Shown here one piece after another: positions 11,301 to 26,300 of a stretch of 64,000 nucleotides of DNA. Numbering within the stretch: the first letter of the stretch is position 1; every line of letters begins with the position of its first letter. This stretch comes from Mactra quadrangularis (lineage: Eukaryota > Mollusca > Bivalvia > Venerida > Mactridae), in the NCBI GenBank assembly GCA_025267735.1, contig CM046308.1, positions 37,313,267 to 37,377,266 of the forward strand, given 5' to 3'. The position numbers and the translations under genes are program-made. The notes under the pieces were generated by a model. It had not been told where the DNA came from, searched no databases, and saw nothing but the letters and a program-made list of their open reading frames with translations.

Positions 11301-14300
11301 AACAGCGGTATTATTCACAGTCTGCGATTGGGTGGCTCATTTCAAATTGCGTGACGTAGACGATGTAAACAAGTTACGTATCATAACAATTTCGTCATGA
11401 ATATTATGATGAGAAAAGGTCACCTGAACGTGACCTTCGTTTGGAAAAGGCCAGATCTAAATTAGCGAGTATGCGAGCGGTAAAATTGTAGATCGGGTTT
11501 TAATCAGATTGATATCAATATTGTTTTGTTTGTTTGTTACTGGGTTTAACGCCGTGTCAACACAATTTATGTCATTTTACGGCATCCATCGCACCTAAAT
11601 TAGCCTTCCTGGACCCTTGTCTATAACCAGTACTCACCTACCTGTCCACAAAGCCGGAAACATCTCCATATATCTTATTAATGGAGGAAAATTGACATTA
11701 TTGTCAAATTTTCATGGGGGGTATAACCTCCCCGGGTGGGATTCGAACCCGTACACCCTTTGGGACACGAGATTCCAAATCCCGGCGCGCTTCCAACTGC
11801 GCCACCGACCCGGGTTATGTTATTTGCTCTACCATACTTATTTGTGCAATGAAATTCTCTTCCGGTATTGAGAAAGAATAAAATATATGATACTATTGGT
11901 ATATCCGGAAAAAGTTTAGTGTACGGTCCCAGATTTTCAATAAGCGGTCCAGAAACAAAGTTTAGTTAACCGTCACAAATTTTCAAAATTAGGTCCAGAA
12001 AAAAATACTAATTTACGGGCTTTATTAATTTTATTTATTAAGCACCGCTTATCATCATATTTAAACTTATTTGGGAAGTTAAATAAATAATGATAATCAC
12101 GTAAACATAATGTTAATTATGAAATTTATAGTTTATACTATACAGTTTTAATTCCACACTATGTTTAAAACTGGAACATTTTGTGGAGTTGAGATTTTGT
12201 AGTTGTTTTAGGTCATATTCGCTGGCTAACATTAAATTTTATATTTATATTGTCCTTCCAACAAAATGAAGCCTGCAAAGCGCCGACTATCTTTTCTCTA
12301 GTAAGAATATTTCTCCCATTTAGTAAATTTGTAAATGGTTAACATACCCTTCAAACACAATTGGTATTAAAAAAGACCAGTTCGGTGAATCAGAAAAGTA
12401 CAACTCTTCGACATAAATACCATATACTTCTGCAAGAAAGAGACAACGTTATAAACATAAATAGCCCGTGAAAATTGACAGATAGGAAAAAGAGTTTGCA
12501 ATTTAAATACAGTTAAGTTTGCAAACATTCAGCCGATTTTTTTTTAAAAGACACCCGTTTGTGGTGAAATATAAAATTATGGAACAAATAATGATCGTAC
12601 TAAAGTTGATGTCGTTTTAAGAATATATTTCGCAAGCAAACATCATTGGATCATTTTTTGCAAATTATTAATGGAAACTGACTATCACGCTATTCAAAGC
12701 GTTTGTTGTGGTCGCTTAAGAACATTGTTCAAAGAAACAGAGACGCTCAGTCTGTCTTTGGTCAAAAGATTTAGCAAGAAGTTCTTCGCTTTTTATGGTT
12801 GTTCTCAATTGGATAGAATACCGCTATATGTTTGACAAGCTAAGAAATTCCCTCATTTATAATCTCTCGTCAAATCCCATATATGTTTTTATCATTTTCA
12901 TCAAACTCAACATTCATACTTATGATTTGTTTATATGTGACAATGTTATATTTCGTTTTTTTCTCAACTGTCAAAACATGAATAACTTCACGGTGAATGC
13001 GTTTGTTAAAATTATTGTTTTAATACATCCATGAATTTCCGAAAGTGTGTATTATGTTCGAGTAAAGCTGCTTATGCCGCTTGATATGTTAAGTCAAGAT
13101 ACTTTAAATATCAATTTGGCCGCCAGTACAAAAATAATGCATTCAGTAACCGTGAAATTATTCAAGCTTTGATAATTGAGTAAAAACGGACTATACAATA
13201 CTATATATTTCATCAACTTACGATTGTTGGGAACCAGAGCGAGGTCTTCATCGATATAACCATCCCCGTCGTCATCTGTAATCAGAACAGAACATTACGA
13301 CGTTGATTCAACGTTGTTACAACGTTAAAAATGAGACAGTACGTTGATCAACCAATTTTAAACCACAAATAAATATTTTATCATCGGATGTTGATAACCG
13401 ACGTTGAAACAACGTTGATAATGGTTGTAGTATATTTTAAATTGTTTTTATATTTTTTTTATAATATTGCGATTATTTAGATGGTATATTATCTTCACTT
13501 AAAGTATGCCCAAAATATTTTCTATTGACTATGAAATATAGAAACTGTTACTCTTCACTATTTTGAATATTCTCTAACGAACATTCTAGAAAGTGCTTTT
13601 CGCGCGTTTAGAAACTGCGCATGCATGCGTGACGCATTCAGAAACGCGCAGTGCAGACCTCGACTTTCTAAAGCGCTGACGAAGATCTAGTCTAGAAAAC
13701 ATTAGTTTGAAGGTATGTACAACGATATTATAATAACATACTATACTTGTCATTGTTCTGTTTATAGATAATAGATATCATTTGTTTTTAACACCAACGA
13801 CTGGTTTAAGAGTTGAAAATTATGTGTGTGTTCAAGAAAACCTTGTCGGCGCCATTATTCAAATCAAATATTCTATTTTCCTTGTCTTACGCCTGCAAAT
13901 AACATTCTATTAAATGCATTCTGTGTTTAAAAATTATGTCCGAATTCTGTTTGTTGAAAATTAACAGAAACTTATCCATTGTATAATGTAAACTTCAAGT
14001 AGGTGGGTTTCAGACGTTTCGTCCCGATGTCATTCGACCCAATATGCCAATTTGCACGGAGACGATTCGACCCCATGCCGATTTAACCTTGGCGTATTTT
14101 GTAGAACAGAGTTCTTTTTGTATTCTTATGATTCATATTTTTGATTTCAGAGTCAGTTTTACAGAATCACTAGGGAGCCACGAAGTGCAAAGTCAATGGA
14201 ACCATAATGAAGTTTTTAAAATATGCCCCAGAAAGGTCTGGAGGTAGGGGCAGAAGAGACCAAGCTGAATATTTGTTACTTATAGTTTTATACAGTTTTT

Positions 14301-17300
14301 AGTTAAGTGTTTGCTTATTTGTATGACCCATTATCATTGACATTGTAATTAAATTGTAAAATTATTGGATCTTTTCTCATGTTTTTTTATTTGTCCTTGT
14401 TATACAGTTTTTCAGTCGGCAGATATCTAGATCAAATATATATCTAGATCAAACTCTGAAAAAGGGCTAAATACAGCTTATATTCAACCTCCTTCAACTA
14501 TAGTTCAACTAAAACCAACCTTAGATCAACATGGAATCGACTATGAATCACCCTAATAACAACCAATTATCAACCAGATTTCAACCATCAACCAACCTAA
14601 TGAGCGTTGAAGTAACGTTGAATTAACCTTGTATCAACGTTGAACACAACGTTGAATCAACGTTGATATTTCAACGTTGGCACAACTTTCAATCCTAAAA
14701 TAAATCCAACGTAAAAACAACGTTGTGGTTCAACGTTGAAACAACGTTGTTTCAACGTCGGTTTGCCTGCTGGGTTGTTTGTTTTGTTGGGTTTAATGCC
14801 ATAGCAACGCATTGTATTTGTCAAATAACGGCGGCCAGTCAACCTACTCACTGCTTCTTGAAAGGCTAAATCTCTGGATTAAGCTGTTAACCAATTCCTT
14901 TTTCTAAGCACATACTTTCGTCAGTGACTGACAACTGTCCTACATTATTAAAACTTATTGGTAGGAGGGAGAATGGCCGTAGAAATAATTTCATGACCAA
15001 GTTCCACAAAAAATGCCTTTCCCAGGATTCGATATAACGACTTTTGGAGCAGAAGACTAGTAAGGTAAATGTACCAACAGAGCTAGCCAGGCAGCTTGAA
15101 GAGTTTAACAAAAATTAATATTTGGTTAAAGTCTGTATTTTCTTTGAAATTCATGTTTTACGATGAAACATCGCGTTTGATGAAAATAAACGATGAAAAT
15201 ATAGATTTTATATTTTTAATATCAGCAATTCTTCCATAATTGTTGCCAATTTGAAAAGTGAAATGTCGAAAAATGAACCAACTGTAATCATCTAACTTTT
15301 GATATAATTGCAAAGTTCAAACATTTGTGGTCTTGAAACAAAAATATAACGCACACCATTCTAAGACTGATAAAGATATACGAGTTCAAAAACTGTAGGT
15401 AAACTCCTACGTTACGGAACATAGAATCACAAGTACTATTCATGGATAACTAGTTTTAAAATGAAAATCTGTATTTCTGCCCATGTAAGTATGGAATTTC
15501 ATTCAATGACGAGTAGTGAAACAAATTTAAGCAAACTATGTTGCAATATATACATGCTTGTCAGAATAGCGCAAGCAGAATACATCATCTTTTGTTGTTG
15601 TTAAGATCAGATAACGTAACACAATTATGTCAAAATGTGTGTGACGATTATAGGTACGGAGATACGGGTTTTAACATTGTCCAATGTGAGGTCAGTTCAT
15701 CTGGGTCAAAAGATGAATTAGTACGTCTTTGTTTTAAGACGCTCATTGAAAATAGTTGTTTCGAAGAGTATAAAAGGAGAAAATTAGTCAATTTTAATCA
15801 GTCTGCAGTTGGCAGCAGACTCGCACGTCCGACACTCTGAGCCCCAGAATTAATTAATAAATATTTATCTACTTCCGGTTATATGTTTTACTGAAATTGT
15901 TAGTTGTTATAGTGGGTACGCGAATGTGATGGTTGGTGAGACAACGCCATAAGAATAACCTGGGAAACCCGAAGTCAATTGTCCTTGTTGTTTATAGCAA
16001 GCCTCGCTTCTCCAGAGTGGTATGCAACTGGAGAAACGACCGGATCGTAGCCGTGTTCTATAGCTGTTGTTGGTGAATATTGATATGGCTGAGAGCCGAA
16101 ATAGAGTTGCTGGCTAGGGCCTGGAGCCGTGTTAGATATATACCTAAAACTATTGTAGAGGTTTAGTGGTTGTCAGCTTAGTTTCATACTAGTTGAATAA
16201 TGTATTATGTTGAAAGGCTGGAGACACTGAGGATTTAAGTTTGTGCTTTAGTGATTATGTGTCGAAGAGCCAGTAATAGAGATTAGCTATTGGATATAGC
16301 ATTGATTATTTGGTGAGAAGCTTATGGTAGCCCGGCGTATTTTATACATCCCAAACCCACTTAATGTTTATGTTTTATACTGGTCATCGAATATATTGTT
16401 AGTAACTCAGCGACAGAGATGGTCCACTCTTGTCGCTCGTCAACTTGATATATGCACGAGCTTATGTAGATATTAAAGCTCATCAGTATTGTTATCCCGT
16501 CTTTTGTATAACAGCGTCCACCTCCTTGTAGTTTATTAACATATAAGTGACGGCGGCTGCGAATGTTGTTCGCCAGTCCATAGATAATTTTAAGACGATC
16601 TGATAGCTCAACTTCTGTAGCATAATTGGAATCATTCCTGTTTGTCCCATCCCTTGTACTTTCCTCGCCATCATGTTTTGTCATATATAGTTCGGCGACG
16701 GAGACAGGTAACTCTGATCGCCCGTTCATTTGATAACAAGGACGAGCTTCGGAGAAGCTCTCGTCTATCATAGTTATCTATGTCATTTTGCAATGTATAT
16801 ACTTGTCCATGCTAGTTTGTCAACAGTAGTTGATCATTTTGTGTATCGTAGCATCACTCTTGCCTTAACTGTCTAATGTATGTATTTGGTGATGTTGTTA
16901 ATGTGTATTACTTTTGGCCTTTTCATTAATATCATGCTTTGTGATGCTCTTCGTAATCATGTACATTTGTATATCATTGTATTTATAGATATAGTTGCTG
17001 TTGTTAAATGTATCTTATATTTCATGACTTGTACATATACTTTTTTATTTTATTTTACCAATCATTAAGCTAATTACATTTAGCTCGAGGAAAATACATA
17101 ATAATAAATGTACATTTATATATAGTTGACCGCTCGGATACACGTTACATGTGTATTTGTCACATACAGACATGTGGAACATTCTTTTCCAAATTGATGA
17201 AAACTTAAACATATAAGGCACAAAAAATGTCAATTAGTTTGAAACATGACACCGTATGCTAATACGTAATGACATTTTTGATATGCCATGGAGTTACGGA

Positions 17301-20300
17301 ATATAGTAAAAATTAGAAAGTCTCCCAACTCGAACAAAATTGCATTTTAATATCGATTTGATAATACTAAAGTATAATTTATTAACAGAACAGGTATTTT
17401 TTAATGTTTGAAACAAGATTCAAGTTTATGTTCTGCCATATTACAAAATTATTATACTACTGAGCTTGGAATATAACAAATGAGATATATGAAGTAAGTA
17501 TGATGATATTAACCTAACCAAACTGCACTTTTACTGATATGTCCTAGTGTGAATACCATGTAGATATATGAAATAAACGACACTGATCATGATGAACTTT
17601 ATAAATAGTCAATAAATTAACTATTTGATAAAATTACTATGCTAAGCGGCGTTACGGAACATATTTTATGGAAGATATTAAACACCACGATGGGATCTAC
17701 ACACACACACATGTAATTTTATTAACAACCCATTCGTTTGGGTTAGATATAAATATTTTTGGTGATCGTCTAGGCCAAATAACTATTATGCAGTAAAATG
17801 GGTAATTTTTAGTCCGGGCGAATTAAAACTCGAGGACGCGATCGAACTTAATTTAGTGAGAAACATTTTATTTAATGTGACAATCACATTTTGGAATGAA
17901 ATCAAATCCAGAAACGTTTAATAATTTTTATGCATAGTTTGGCTTAAATTCAACTTTAGTCAAACGTTGCATTTGATATATATCTAAAATGAAAGGAAAC
18001 TGTTTTGTCATATGTGTATTTACGAAGTATTTCTAAAATTGAACTGGCAAACACTTTGGTATTGCTAAATTTATTTTGTATTATTTTATTTTCATTAAAA
18101 TACTGCAATCACTTATTAAAGTATTTACTCGTTTCTTACCCATGATAGAAGTTAATAAAGTAAGAATATATTTAAATAATAATAAATAGTATGGTATCTA
18201 AAGTTAGCTTAGCAAATGGTCTTTGAAGAAATTTGATAAGATATTCCATCATATTTTATGCGTTCCCACATTCCTAGCTGTTTTATTCGGATTTTGAATA
18301 CCTGTGTCGTAGGTGCAAAAGACGTTTAAAATTGTCTTTGTGCAACGTCTCTGATGGGCGCTCATGTTGATATTGGTCATCAGTGGTGAAGACATTTTTT
18401 CGAAGCAATAACTGGAAATTTCAACTGATAACGCACAAGATAAAATGGAACTTTTGAATGATATCAACATTCTCAAATCTTTAGACATACTGATTTCGTA
18501 GGTCATTGTTTAAATGTGTAAGAATCATTGTTAATTCGATTCAGACATTGCCAACTAGTTAAATATTCTTTATTGTTGTTATGGCCATGATTTTGCATAA
18601 ATTGGTTACACAAATATTATTTTGTTACGAATTTGAAACACATACAGGTGTGTCAACTATGTAAATCTCCACGGACGCAAGTATTTTCATCATATAAGAC
18701 TGGAACACGTTCAGTTAGTCTGTTTTCGCACTGGCACTAGAGTGCTCACATTCTTTAAAATGCACGCACATACAATATTTTGTCAACAAACACAATTAAA
18801 AACCGCTCCCGTATTAATCACCGTGTACGAGTTATGACTAGATCTATACAATCATTATATGTATGTACAGAGAACTATAATAGGGGCGTACGCATTATAA
18901 TCATACGATATGGACTCTGGTGCCAGTGTGTTTTCGTAGTAAAAGTACTGTGATAATGTGAAATGCATTCAATTATATTCAGTGATCACGTAAATCGTTA
19001 TTATTACAATATATGTTCCGTAACAAGCTCTCTATACTCCGTAACGAAATGAATTTTCATTCTCAATTAAAGAGACATCAACATTTTTTCTTTCCACTTA
19101 AAGAAATATGTCAATGAATGTATTAATAATTGTAACATTAAAACTATGACAGTCATCCATTACACAGATTTCAGATTTATGCTTCATCTTGTACCTGCAT
19201 CAAAATATGCTTTTCTTACACACGTACCGTAACTGTTATTGCAAAGGCCTAAAATTGCTTTTAACATGATCAAACGATCAAAAGAGGAATATCGAAAACA
19301 ATAACTGTTTGTTTCTTCCATAAATTATATCATATAGCTTATCAAATACTTGTTTCGGAGAATAGTCGTTACGGAAGACAGGGGTTTTGTAAAAGTTTCC
19401 TTTAATAAATATAGAAATAACAATAAATGCTCGCATTACTTGCACTTGATCACACCAATGTACAGTGGCACACAACAAATCAATGTAAAAACTTCTATAA
19501 TGTCGCTAGCAACTGTGCTACACTCGTTATGGAAGCATAGTTTCTTAATTGCGACATTTAAAAATTTGAGTTTGGAGTTAATTTGTTCATTCTCCTTTGG
19601 ACAGATAAGATTCAAACCTTGTTTCCTACGACATTTGACACATTGTAGTATTAGTAAACGGTTTAACAATTAACATACAACACCTTTTGGAAAGTAATTT
19701 AACCATGCAAAAATAGTTACGGTAACATAGGACTGTTTTGGAGAAAACCCTAAAATGTGGAAAATCTTAGAATTTCATATTCGTATCAGTAAACAATTCA
19801 CTACGCATATGTGGTAAATAAAAACATATAATAAGCAATAACAAACCTTAGATTAATTATTTTTCAAAGCAAATATTAAAAATAGAGCTGGAGACACGGC
19901 ATTTTTCTACTTATTGAAGTTTTTGCTTAGCAAATTTTTGCCAAAAGTCGTAAGTTTTCAATGTTTCTTTTGTACCACTTTAGCAACAACAATCTAAGTT
20001 AACATTTCCAAATGATTAAAACCATAAGTGTTGTTTCACGTTGTGTATATAGTCGTATATAATCTGGAGACACCAGTTTTTCAAAATGGTAACCATTTTT
20101 GGAGAACGGCTGATATAGTGAATACATAACCTTATATTTTCATCGTTAATGACGTCATATTGGAGATAAAATGACGTCACGTTAAAATTTGTGTAAAATA
20201 CATCTAATAAAACACAAAATTAGGCATGAAAGAAACAGAATATTCGTCAACTTTGATGTAAGATCGATTCTTATTTCAACTCGTGAAATCAGAAAATTAC

Positions 20301-23300
20301 ATTTTCACTCGTGACTATGCCACTCGTGAAAATATGTTTTCTAAGCTCACTCGGTGAAATAAAAAACGATCTTACACAAAAGTTGACGAATATCCTCTAG
20401 ATAGTTTACCTTTCGAATTGAGATACTCTTCATCGACCATATAATCACAATCGTAGTTTAAGAGATCCCCTGGTAAATCCCTACCCAGGTATAAACACTG
20501 CAATATAGAATATGCATGTAAAGGCCTAACGCACAGTTCGTACAAAAAAGCAAAACTCTATTTCAACAATACAATAAACAAATCCACGAAAGGGGATGCT
20601 TAGGATGACTATAAATGTTACACATATATGGGATTAACTTTTATAATTATGTTTAAGTAGGGCTGCAACGGTTCACCGGACTACCGTCACCGAAAGTGGC
20701 CGGTAGGAGTGTACCGTAACCGTGATCTAAAAACCCGAGTGAACCACGTTTTTTTAAAATATCGTCTAACATATATTCCTATTGTTTATATAAACAACAA
20801 ATTTTTTATCAAAATCTAATTTCAAGGCGACGAACACAAGTTAATCAAATAAACACAAATTAAATAAATTAATCGTGAAAATCAGTTACTATATGTCATG
20901 CGTATATATGTGTGTGTATCATATTTATTTCGAGTAGTAATCTTGAATTATTACGAAACAAACTGTAAAGTACAATGGGGATATTAATCTTTTGTTTGAT
21001 GACGAACATGTGTTAAAACCGATGTAAACAATTTAAGATAAGATGTTTGTCGGCATTTTTTCATACTTTGTCGGTGTTTGATTGCGTAATACAATGTCAT
21101 AATTGCAATGTCTCATCGTGTAATCATAGACTCTACTATAGTCCGATTTTATTCGGTGAGCCGTGACGGGTTGGATGAGTCTAATCATAACCATGACGAT
21201 AGGTATAACCAGTAAATACTACACAGAAAATCAATACAAACTTTAATATGTCAAGTATATATCCATAATATAATGGATCAAAATCATTGTTTAAAATAGC
21301 GCAGTCAGTAACGAGTCGGAACATATGGCCAATGCAAAAATTTTACTGCAGTGGTTCGAACCTCACCGCCTCCAATTTTTTAAATTTATTCTTAAAATCA
21401 CGCATAGTTGTACGTATCTTATATTATAATGATTTTGTTTAATTTATTATTTGTTTTATTTCCTTCGTTATTTATTTTTATATCAAGAAATTTACATTAA
21501 ATAGAAATCAGACTAGGATACTATGGAACGAATGCGCCAAAGTAACATCCAACCCATTTCATTTTTCTTTCTTATAAAATGCATTTACATTTTGTACAAT
21601 TACTTCATTCCTATAAGACACGATCGAGACAGTTTAGCGTATGACATCAAAGTAATAACTAAGCACAAACTCAGGCAAATATGCATATTCTATTTTATAT
21701 ATATACAATTTGCTTCGTGCTGCACAGAGATTTCGAGTCGTACGTTTCCATGATGACAAAAAATAAAAAAAAGAATAAAAGAATAAACGATACCAAACAG
21801 GATTTGAACCCAGGGTAACAAAAGCAATGTCTATCAATCCAAGTGTCTTACCGCCACGACCACTGAGTCACTTAAATCAATGTTGAATAATTATACTAAA
21901 TACAGTAATCAGTTGGTTGGTTAAATAAGCTGTGTTACCTTTTTGTAGGAATGTTCCAAAAATCTATAAATACAAAAGTGCAGTCACGGCTCACAGAATA
22001 AAACCAGACTATACATGTATAATTCAATTGTTACTTTAAACGAATTCTAAGAAAGTGTGACCTAGTTTTTTAATTGCTGACTCGACAGACTAAAATATTG
22101 GCAGATTTTGAAAAACCGATCGCAGAAAATCTATTTTCTTTAGACTTTAGTTAAATTACATATGACTCCCGTTATTTTATCATAATTTTATTTTTAGAAA
22201 ATTCAAACATTACTTTTTTCCGTTAGTATTTTTCTAAAAAAATCAAAAACTATCTTTCACCGAATTTTCATATTTTATCGATGCAAGTGTGCGCAAAATG
22301 ACGTTTGCTAATCGTGAAAGGAATAAAAGCTTGATGTTGTGTATTGATGGATTAAAATGCGTAGGTGGTTTTAAGACGTGCATTTTTGCGATTACATTTG
22401 AAATGCTTACAATTTGCAATCGCGCCCATTTACGGCAGATACGCGCGAAAATCCTCAACTGAAAGTGAATCTCTTATTAGATAATAAACAAAACGTTAAA
22501 ACTCACAAAAATAGTTGTCAAAGCAAACTTTATTGTCATCATTTATAACTAAATGTTTTATTATTTATCATTTAGTATTCTTTTTCGTAAAAATTAATCC
22601 CTACATTCATAGGGTTATAATGTAATATTATTTTCGCGATCAATGGCCCATGCAATCGCATATTAAATTAAAACATTTAAATATTTACATTGGTAATGGA
22701 ATAAAATAATTAATTGTCCTTTCTCATATAGCAAAAATGTTCCAGGAAACGACAAATTCAAACAACAGTCACTGTTTTCACGCATACGCAGTTGAAACAA
22801 ATCTCCAAATAACAGACATTTTTTTGTCACTAATATTTGTAAAGGTAACACTTTATGCATATTCAAGTAATTTATGAATTCAATTAAAAGTACTCATGAT
22901 GCTATTATAGTTACACTGTATTTATCATTGACATTGTATCATTATGGTTATCAATGACTAACAGTTAAAATAACTTACAACTATTTGTATGACATTATGA
23001 AAATGTTCAGTTTGCTGATTAATGAGTATTTCAAATAAGCAAAGAACAGACAAAATGGTAGTATAAACTTGTTAGCGAATTAAATACTGTTATGATTACT
23101 TGTTGTTTTATTAAACACAATTATACCAAAGTATATTCGTCATAAATAACAATTACAAATTAAACCTAGGTACAAATGTACGTATTGTGAACCTTAACAG
23201 CCGTACCTAGGTACGTACCGTACCGCGACTTGGCTTAAGGTACGCAGCCCTAGTTTTTAGAAGCGTCTTGTTTGTGTAATGGTAAAACGTTCGCGATTGT

Positions 23301-26300
23301 ATCGTGTTGTAGAAATCATCATACGAGATATTTAAAGAAAAGCGACGTTATGCTGCGTTATGTACCGTAGACCATTTGGTTAGAAAATCTCGTAGTCATG
23401 AATAATTATTGAAGCAGTTTCATTGGTTCCGCAAGGAAACCAATGCGGAAAGTAGCCAATGAAATTACATTTTATATCTTAAGTTTAGTTTATCATTCAA
23501 AATTCATTTTTTCTATAGAGGGTGCAAACTCCCCACAGCGGTTATTTCCCTTTATTAAATCAATAACCACTGCCACCACAAGTAAATTCGTCCCTCAGAG
23601 AGCCGAATATTTTTTTCATCTTTTCTGTTACATTTCAATAATTTCTACAAGTTTAGCCTTTTTTGTAAATTATGATGTTCAAAGTACATACATGTATAGA
23701 TAAAAAGAGTTTTAATAATTTGTAAACATAACAAAGCATGACGTAAGCACTATGAGGAGTTTTGGCATTCTATAAATAGATGGTATTACTAGCGTCACGT
23801 GATTTACGTGGTGGCAGTGGTTAAAGTAGCAAAGCGTCACGTAAGCACTGTGAGGAGTTTGTAGAGGGTGATGTATGACGCCATTGTTATTGGAGAGTAT
23901 TAAATTGTAACATGCGATTTCATTGGAAGAATATTGGTCTCCCCTGCCTCATGCATAATCATGAAAACGAGATTTTGCCAGTCAAATTGCCCACGGTTCG
24001 TATGAAGTGTAACAGAAGAAAGTTCTGTGGTTGCCGACGATGAATAATAATGATGATGATGATGGTGATGAAATTATACAAATTCAATTTATTATAAAAC
24101 AATTAATTAATAGATAGATGATAATAATAATATAAATGCTGTAACTACCAATCTTTTTTTTGGGGGAAATCGACTTCAGAAGTTCGAAAAGTGATATCTT
24201 CGTTGATTCAGTCTGTATAGACATGAGACTCGGTAGACACATTAACAATGTATTTCTACACATACATGAGGAATATGATTGAAATATTATGAATAATAAT
24301 AGTGAAAATTGCACAAAAAATTGTGTTTGGAGATTGATCAAAATTCGCTTATTTTGGTTGATGCATCTCGTTCTAACATTGCGCTATCTCCAAGAAGACA
24401 ATATAATGGTACGTATTTGTGCACATTTTCTATAATTTTGAGTTTGTAACACTATGTGGCAGCATACATATTTATGAATTGTCCAGTTATACACAAAGAA
24501 CACAGACTGGGTTGAACTTGTTTGGGATGAGGTATAACACAACACAGTTTTAGATTGATTGAAATGGGCATTTTTTTTAATGCCTTAACATGAGATCCTT
24601 TTCTACCGAATGGTATATCTGGACGGCCAAACCGCCTGCCCAGCATAAAGAAAAACAAAAACAAAAAAAAACAACATAATATACAGTTGAACTAAACGAA
24701 AAACAAAACAATATATATTGGACAAACATCTTATATGTGGAGGAGGAGTCAATCTCCGTAAACAGAGATCCTGTTCTACTCGCGTTGTCGTACTGAATCT
24801 CTACTTAGTCAATGCAAGGTCACGTCGAGATGAACTTTGTGTCGACCAATCAATGCGTAGCTTTCATCTAGACGATAACACAATAATTCGCATTTTGATT
24901 TCGTAATTTTTATTTTTAGACCTAGGTTTGCCTGCAAATTTAACAGCGGTATTATTCACAGTCTGCGATTGGGTGGCTCATTTCAAATTGCGTGACGTAG
25001 ACGATGTAAACAAGTTACGTATCATAACAATTTCGTCATGAATATTATGATAAGAAAAGGTCACCTGAACGCGACCTTCGTTTGGAAAAGGCCAGATCTA
25101 AATTAGCGAGTATGCGAGCGGTAAAATTTTAGATCCGATTTTAATCAGATTGAGGAGGAGTTGGAGGAGGTGGTTGATTAAATCAGAGAAAAATTTCCAC
25201 GACTGATTTCGATAGTAAGAAACAAGGATTTGATAAAATTGATGCTGATTGGGTAAGCGTGATAACGTGACCAGATACTTGTATCCGATTGGTCAAAATA
25301 ATAGTTAGTGCTAAAGATAGAGTAAAAATAAGCCGTACCTAAATCTGGTACGGAACTGGTATACGACGATAAGACGTTTGTCCATCACATAATTTTTTTA
25401 TGTGCTCATAAAATATTATATATGTATTGTCCAAATATACACAAAGAACACAGACTGGGTTCAAATTGTATGGGATGAGGTATAACACAACACAGTTTTA
25501 GATTGATTGAAATGGGCATTTTTTATATGCCATAACATGAGATCTAATAATGTACATAAGCTAATAAACTATATTAAGTATTTCTACCGAATGACATATC
25601 TGGACGGCCAAACCTCCAAAAGGAGGCAGCATACATATTTATTTTGGTATACACTGAGATTGGTGTCACTGGAAAAGCAAAAAAACACGGTAATCAAATT
25701 GTGTACTCCGACCGGACGATACGACATAGAGCAATGTTCGAACGAGCTTCTATGGACTATGAGCATTGAGCATTGTTAGCGTCAATTAGGACAGTAAACG
25801 AGTGACGAAGACTTCATTTTGATCGGATAACAGTATTTTCAGACCAACTCATGTTTACGCCGAGAGCAGAGAAAATGTGTGGAGATAGGAAAATGTACGA
25901 TTTGCGGATTAGGCTATTTCACATGATAGAGTCTAAAAACTTTTTTTTAAAAGATAGCACAAGGTCATACAAATCGCTTAGGATGTTTATCTCATCTTTT
26001 TAAAAATGGAGATAGGACATGGTTAGATTGAGACGACGTAATGATAATACATGTAATTATAATAATAATGACAATAATAATAATGATAATGATAAGATTA
26101 ATAAACATAATAATAATAATAATATTAATAATAATCATTATAATGATGATGATGATGCTGATAATAAATATAATTTTATTTTATATTAATCAACTGTTTA
26201 ATATTGGACTTCACATTCAGGGCTGATATGGCGTTCACTACGGCATTATAACCTTATATTCGGTCATTATGGGAAAACGGCCTTTTATGAAATACCTCAG

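Noticed and set aside
15538..15840. 100-aa plus-strand frame as a gene
   Set aside because: No domain, no splice context and it sits in a repeat-rich intron; length is not unusual by chance here.
16361..16771. 136-aa minus-strand frame as a gene
   Set aside because: Contains two diverged copies of one segment (SVAEL) and no recognisable domain; probably repeat-derived.
20651..23253. Possible 2.6-kb hAT element (tagggctgc at left, gcagcccta at right)
   Set aside because: Flanks tgtttaag and gtttttag are not an exact duplication, there is no transposase, and the sub-terminal sequences do not match.
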